Below, one piece after another: positions 63,046-64,000 of a stretch of DNA of 64,000 nucleotides. Origin of the DNA: Macrotis lagotis (lineage: Eukaryota; Chordata; Mammalia; Peramelemorphia; Peramelidae). The DNA lies in assembly GCF_037893015.1 (NCBI RefSeq), contig NC_133662.1, positions 207,029,778-207,093,777 of the forward strand, written 5' to 3'. The notes beneath the pieces were generated by a model. The model saw only the letters and a list, made by a program, of their open reading frames with translations, made no database searches and was not told where the DNA came from. Numbering within the stretch: position 1 is the first letter of the stretch; the number at the start of each line of letters is the position of its first letter. A program made the translations under genes and the position numbers.

Positions 63046-63789
63046 TCTCTGATGGGTTAACTGGAAAACTGAATTTTTACTAGTGCTCTCCTTTATACCC
63101 CCATGAATATTGCACAGAACGTTATCTGATACTCTGCAAGCTTCCCTCTTTTTAGTTCAAGATTGTGGATGGACATATCCCACTCTAAATATATTACAAG
63201 AAAACCACCATAAATCTAGTGCATATTAAATTAATTCTCTGTGCCATAATAAAAGTAGAAAATAATGTTAGATCTATGTATTTGAAATGATCCTTATAAT
63301 TTATTCTAGCTTTAGTTGCTCTTCTATTTAAAGTAGGCAACTCTTTTGAAATTTTGATATTGGAATTAGCAATTGTTTTCTTTGTTGACAATGGGATGAC
63401 AGCTCTTGCTTAAAAAATTAAAAACTTTAAAACCAACAAAATGCCACCCAAATTGAAAGTTTTGCAGATTTATGATGTTTGCTGGACTTTCATTTTTTAA
63501 TTGTTGGTTCCATTATGTCCCTCTAGTAGAAGAGACAGCAATTTGGCATGAGAAATACTATAATTAGTATTTCTTGAACTTGGTTCAAATTTTACTTTAA
63601 CAATTAGTATCAGTGATTTGTGATGTCATTTAAATGATCTGATACATCATTTCTTATACTTTGTGTAAATTGCCATTGTTAAATTAGGTGACCTATAACT
63701 CTAAATCTGCTATCTTCTGAAGAAGATTCCATTACTTCTGGATTAAAAAAAAAACCTTTTGACAGAATTGTTAATATGGTTTTGTTAGT
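63046..63789. other. AT-rich interval without recognised features
   Basis: No gene or nameable repeat. The minus-strand open frame at 63194-63391 has no recognisable domain. Confidence 0.5.
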
Positions 63790-63895
63790 GCTGTTTGTCA
63801 GAAATCATTTTATTGTGGTCTCCTTGAGGGCAGGAACTTTTGTGTTAATTGGAGCCCCAGTGTCTGGATATATATTAGGTGCCTATTTAAGAAGT
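63790..63895 (+). mobile_element. L2-type 3' end fragment
   Basis: TCTCCTTGAGGGCAGGAACTTTTGTG, GGAGCCCCAGTGTCTGGATA and TATTAGGTGCCTATTTAAGA match the tail shared by L2-type elements. Confidence 0.6.
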
Positions 63896-63901
63896 GAACC
63901 A

Positions 63902-64000
63902 GGGGTGGCTAGGTGGTGCAGTGGATAGAGCACCAGCCCTGGAGTCAGGAGTATCTCAGTTCAAATCTGGCCTCATACATTTATAATTGCCTAGCTGTGT
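63902..64000 (+). mobile_element. tRNA-derived SINE, cut by the window end
   Basis: GGGTGGCTAGGTGGTGCAGT head, GGATAGAGCACCAGCCCTGG, ending at CCTAGCTGTGT where the window stops. Confidence 0.93.

Overview
The window comes from a metatherian (marsupial) nuclear genome. The evidence is a tRNA-derived SINE with the marsupial-type body (GGATAAAGCACCGGCC, then CCTAGCTGTGTGGCCTTGGG), L1 3' ends of the marsupial type, ORF1-only half-L1 elements, a BovB/RTE LINE fragment and MIR/L2 relics. Base composition is AT-rich and repeats from many insertion layers cover most of it. A dasyurid-like Australian marsupial is possible from the SINE subtype, but that is a low-confidence guess. No intact host gene, rRNA, tRNA gene, CRISPR array or bacterial-style operon was seen, and no retrovirus or LTR element was recognised.

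Layout. 1-662: L1 3' end. 2.7-3.2 kb: BovB fragment. 5-11 kb: a nested stack in which an L1 3' end is split by a full-length half-L1 that itself carries several SINEs. 11.9-17 kb: two decayed antisense L1 copies. 17.6-20.3 kb: two direct copies of a long old repeat. 20.3-37.4 kb: a run of L1 copies in both orientations, including the longest (25.2-31.4 kb, plus strand, ORF1 and ORF2 remnants). 37.5-39.7 kb: an inverted pair of one unassigned repeat. 39.9-42.5 kb: a second full-length half-L1. 44.5-55 kb: a PEX3 retrocopy joined without a gap to an antisense L1 that extends, with later insertions, to about 55 kb. 57.3-60.2 kb: HMGB1 and WDR12 retrocopies placed tail to tail. The rest is low-information AT-rich DNA with SINE, MIR and L2 scraps.

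The only recognisable host coding sequences are three processed pseudogenes: PEX3 (minus), HMGB1 (plus) and WDR12 (minus). All lack introns and are disabled, and at least the HMGB1 copy has a clean target-site duplication, which points to L1 machinery. The most notable observations are the L1-PEX3 junction, a candidate template-switch chimera; the ORF1-only half-L1 elements; and a five-fold 42-bp (14-residue, two-heptad) repeat in an L1 ORF1 coiled coil. I found no convincing undescribed biological system. Boundaries given as approximate were judged by eye.
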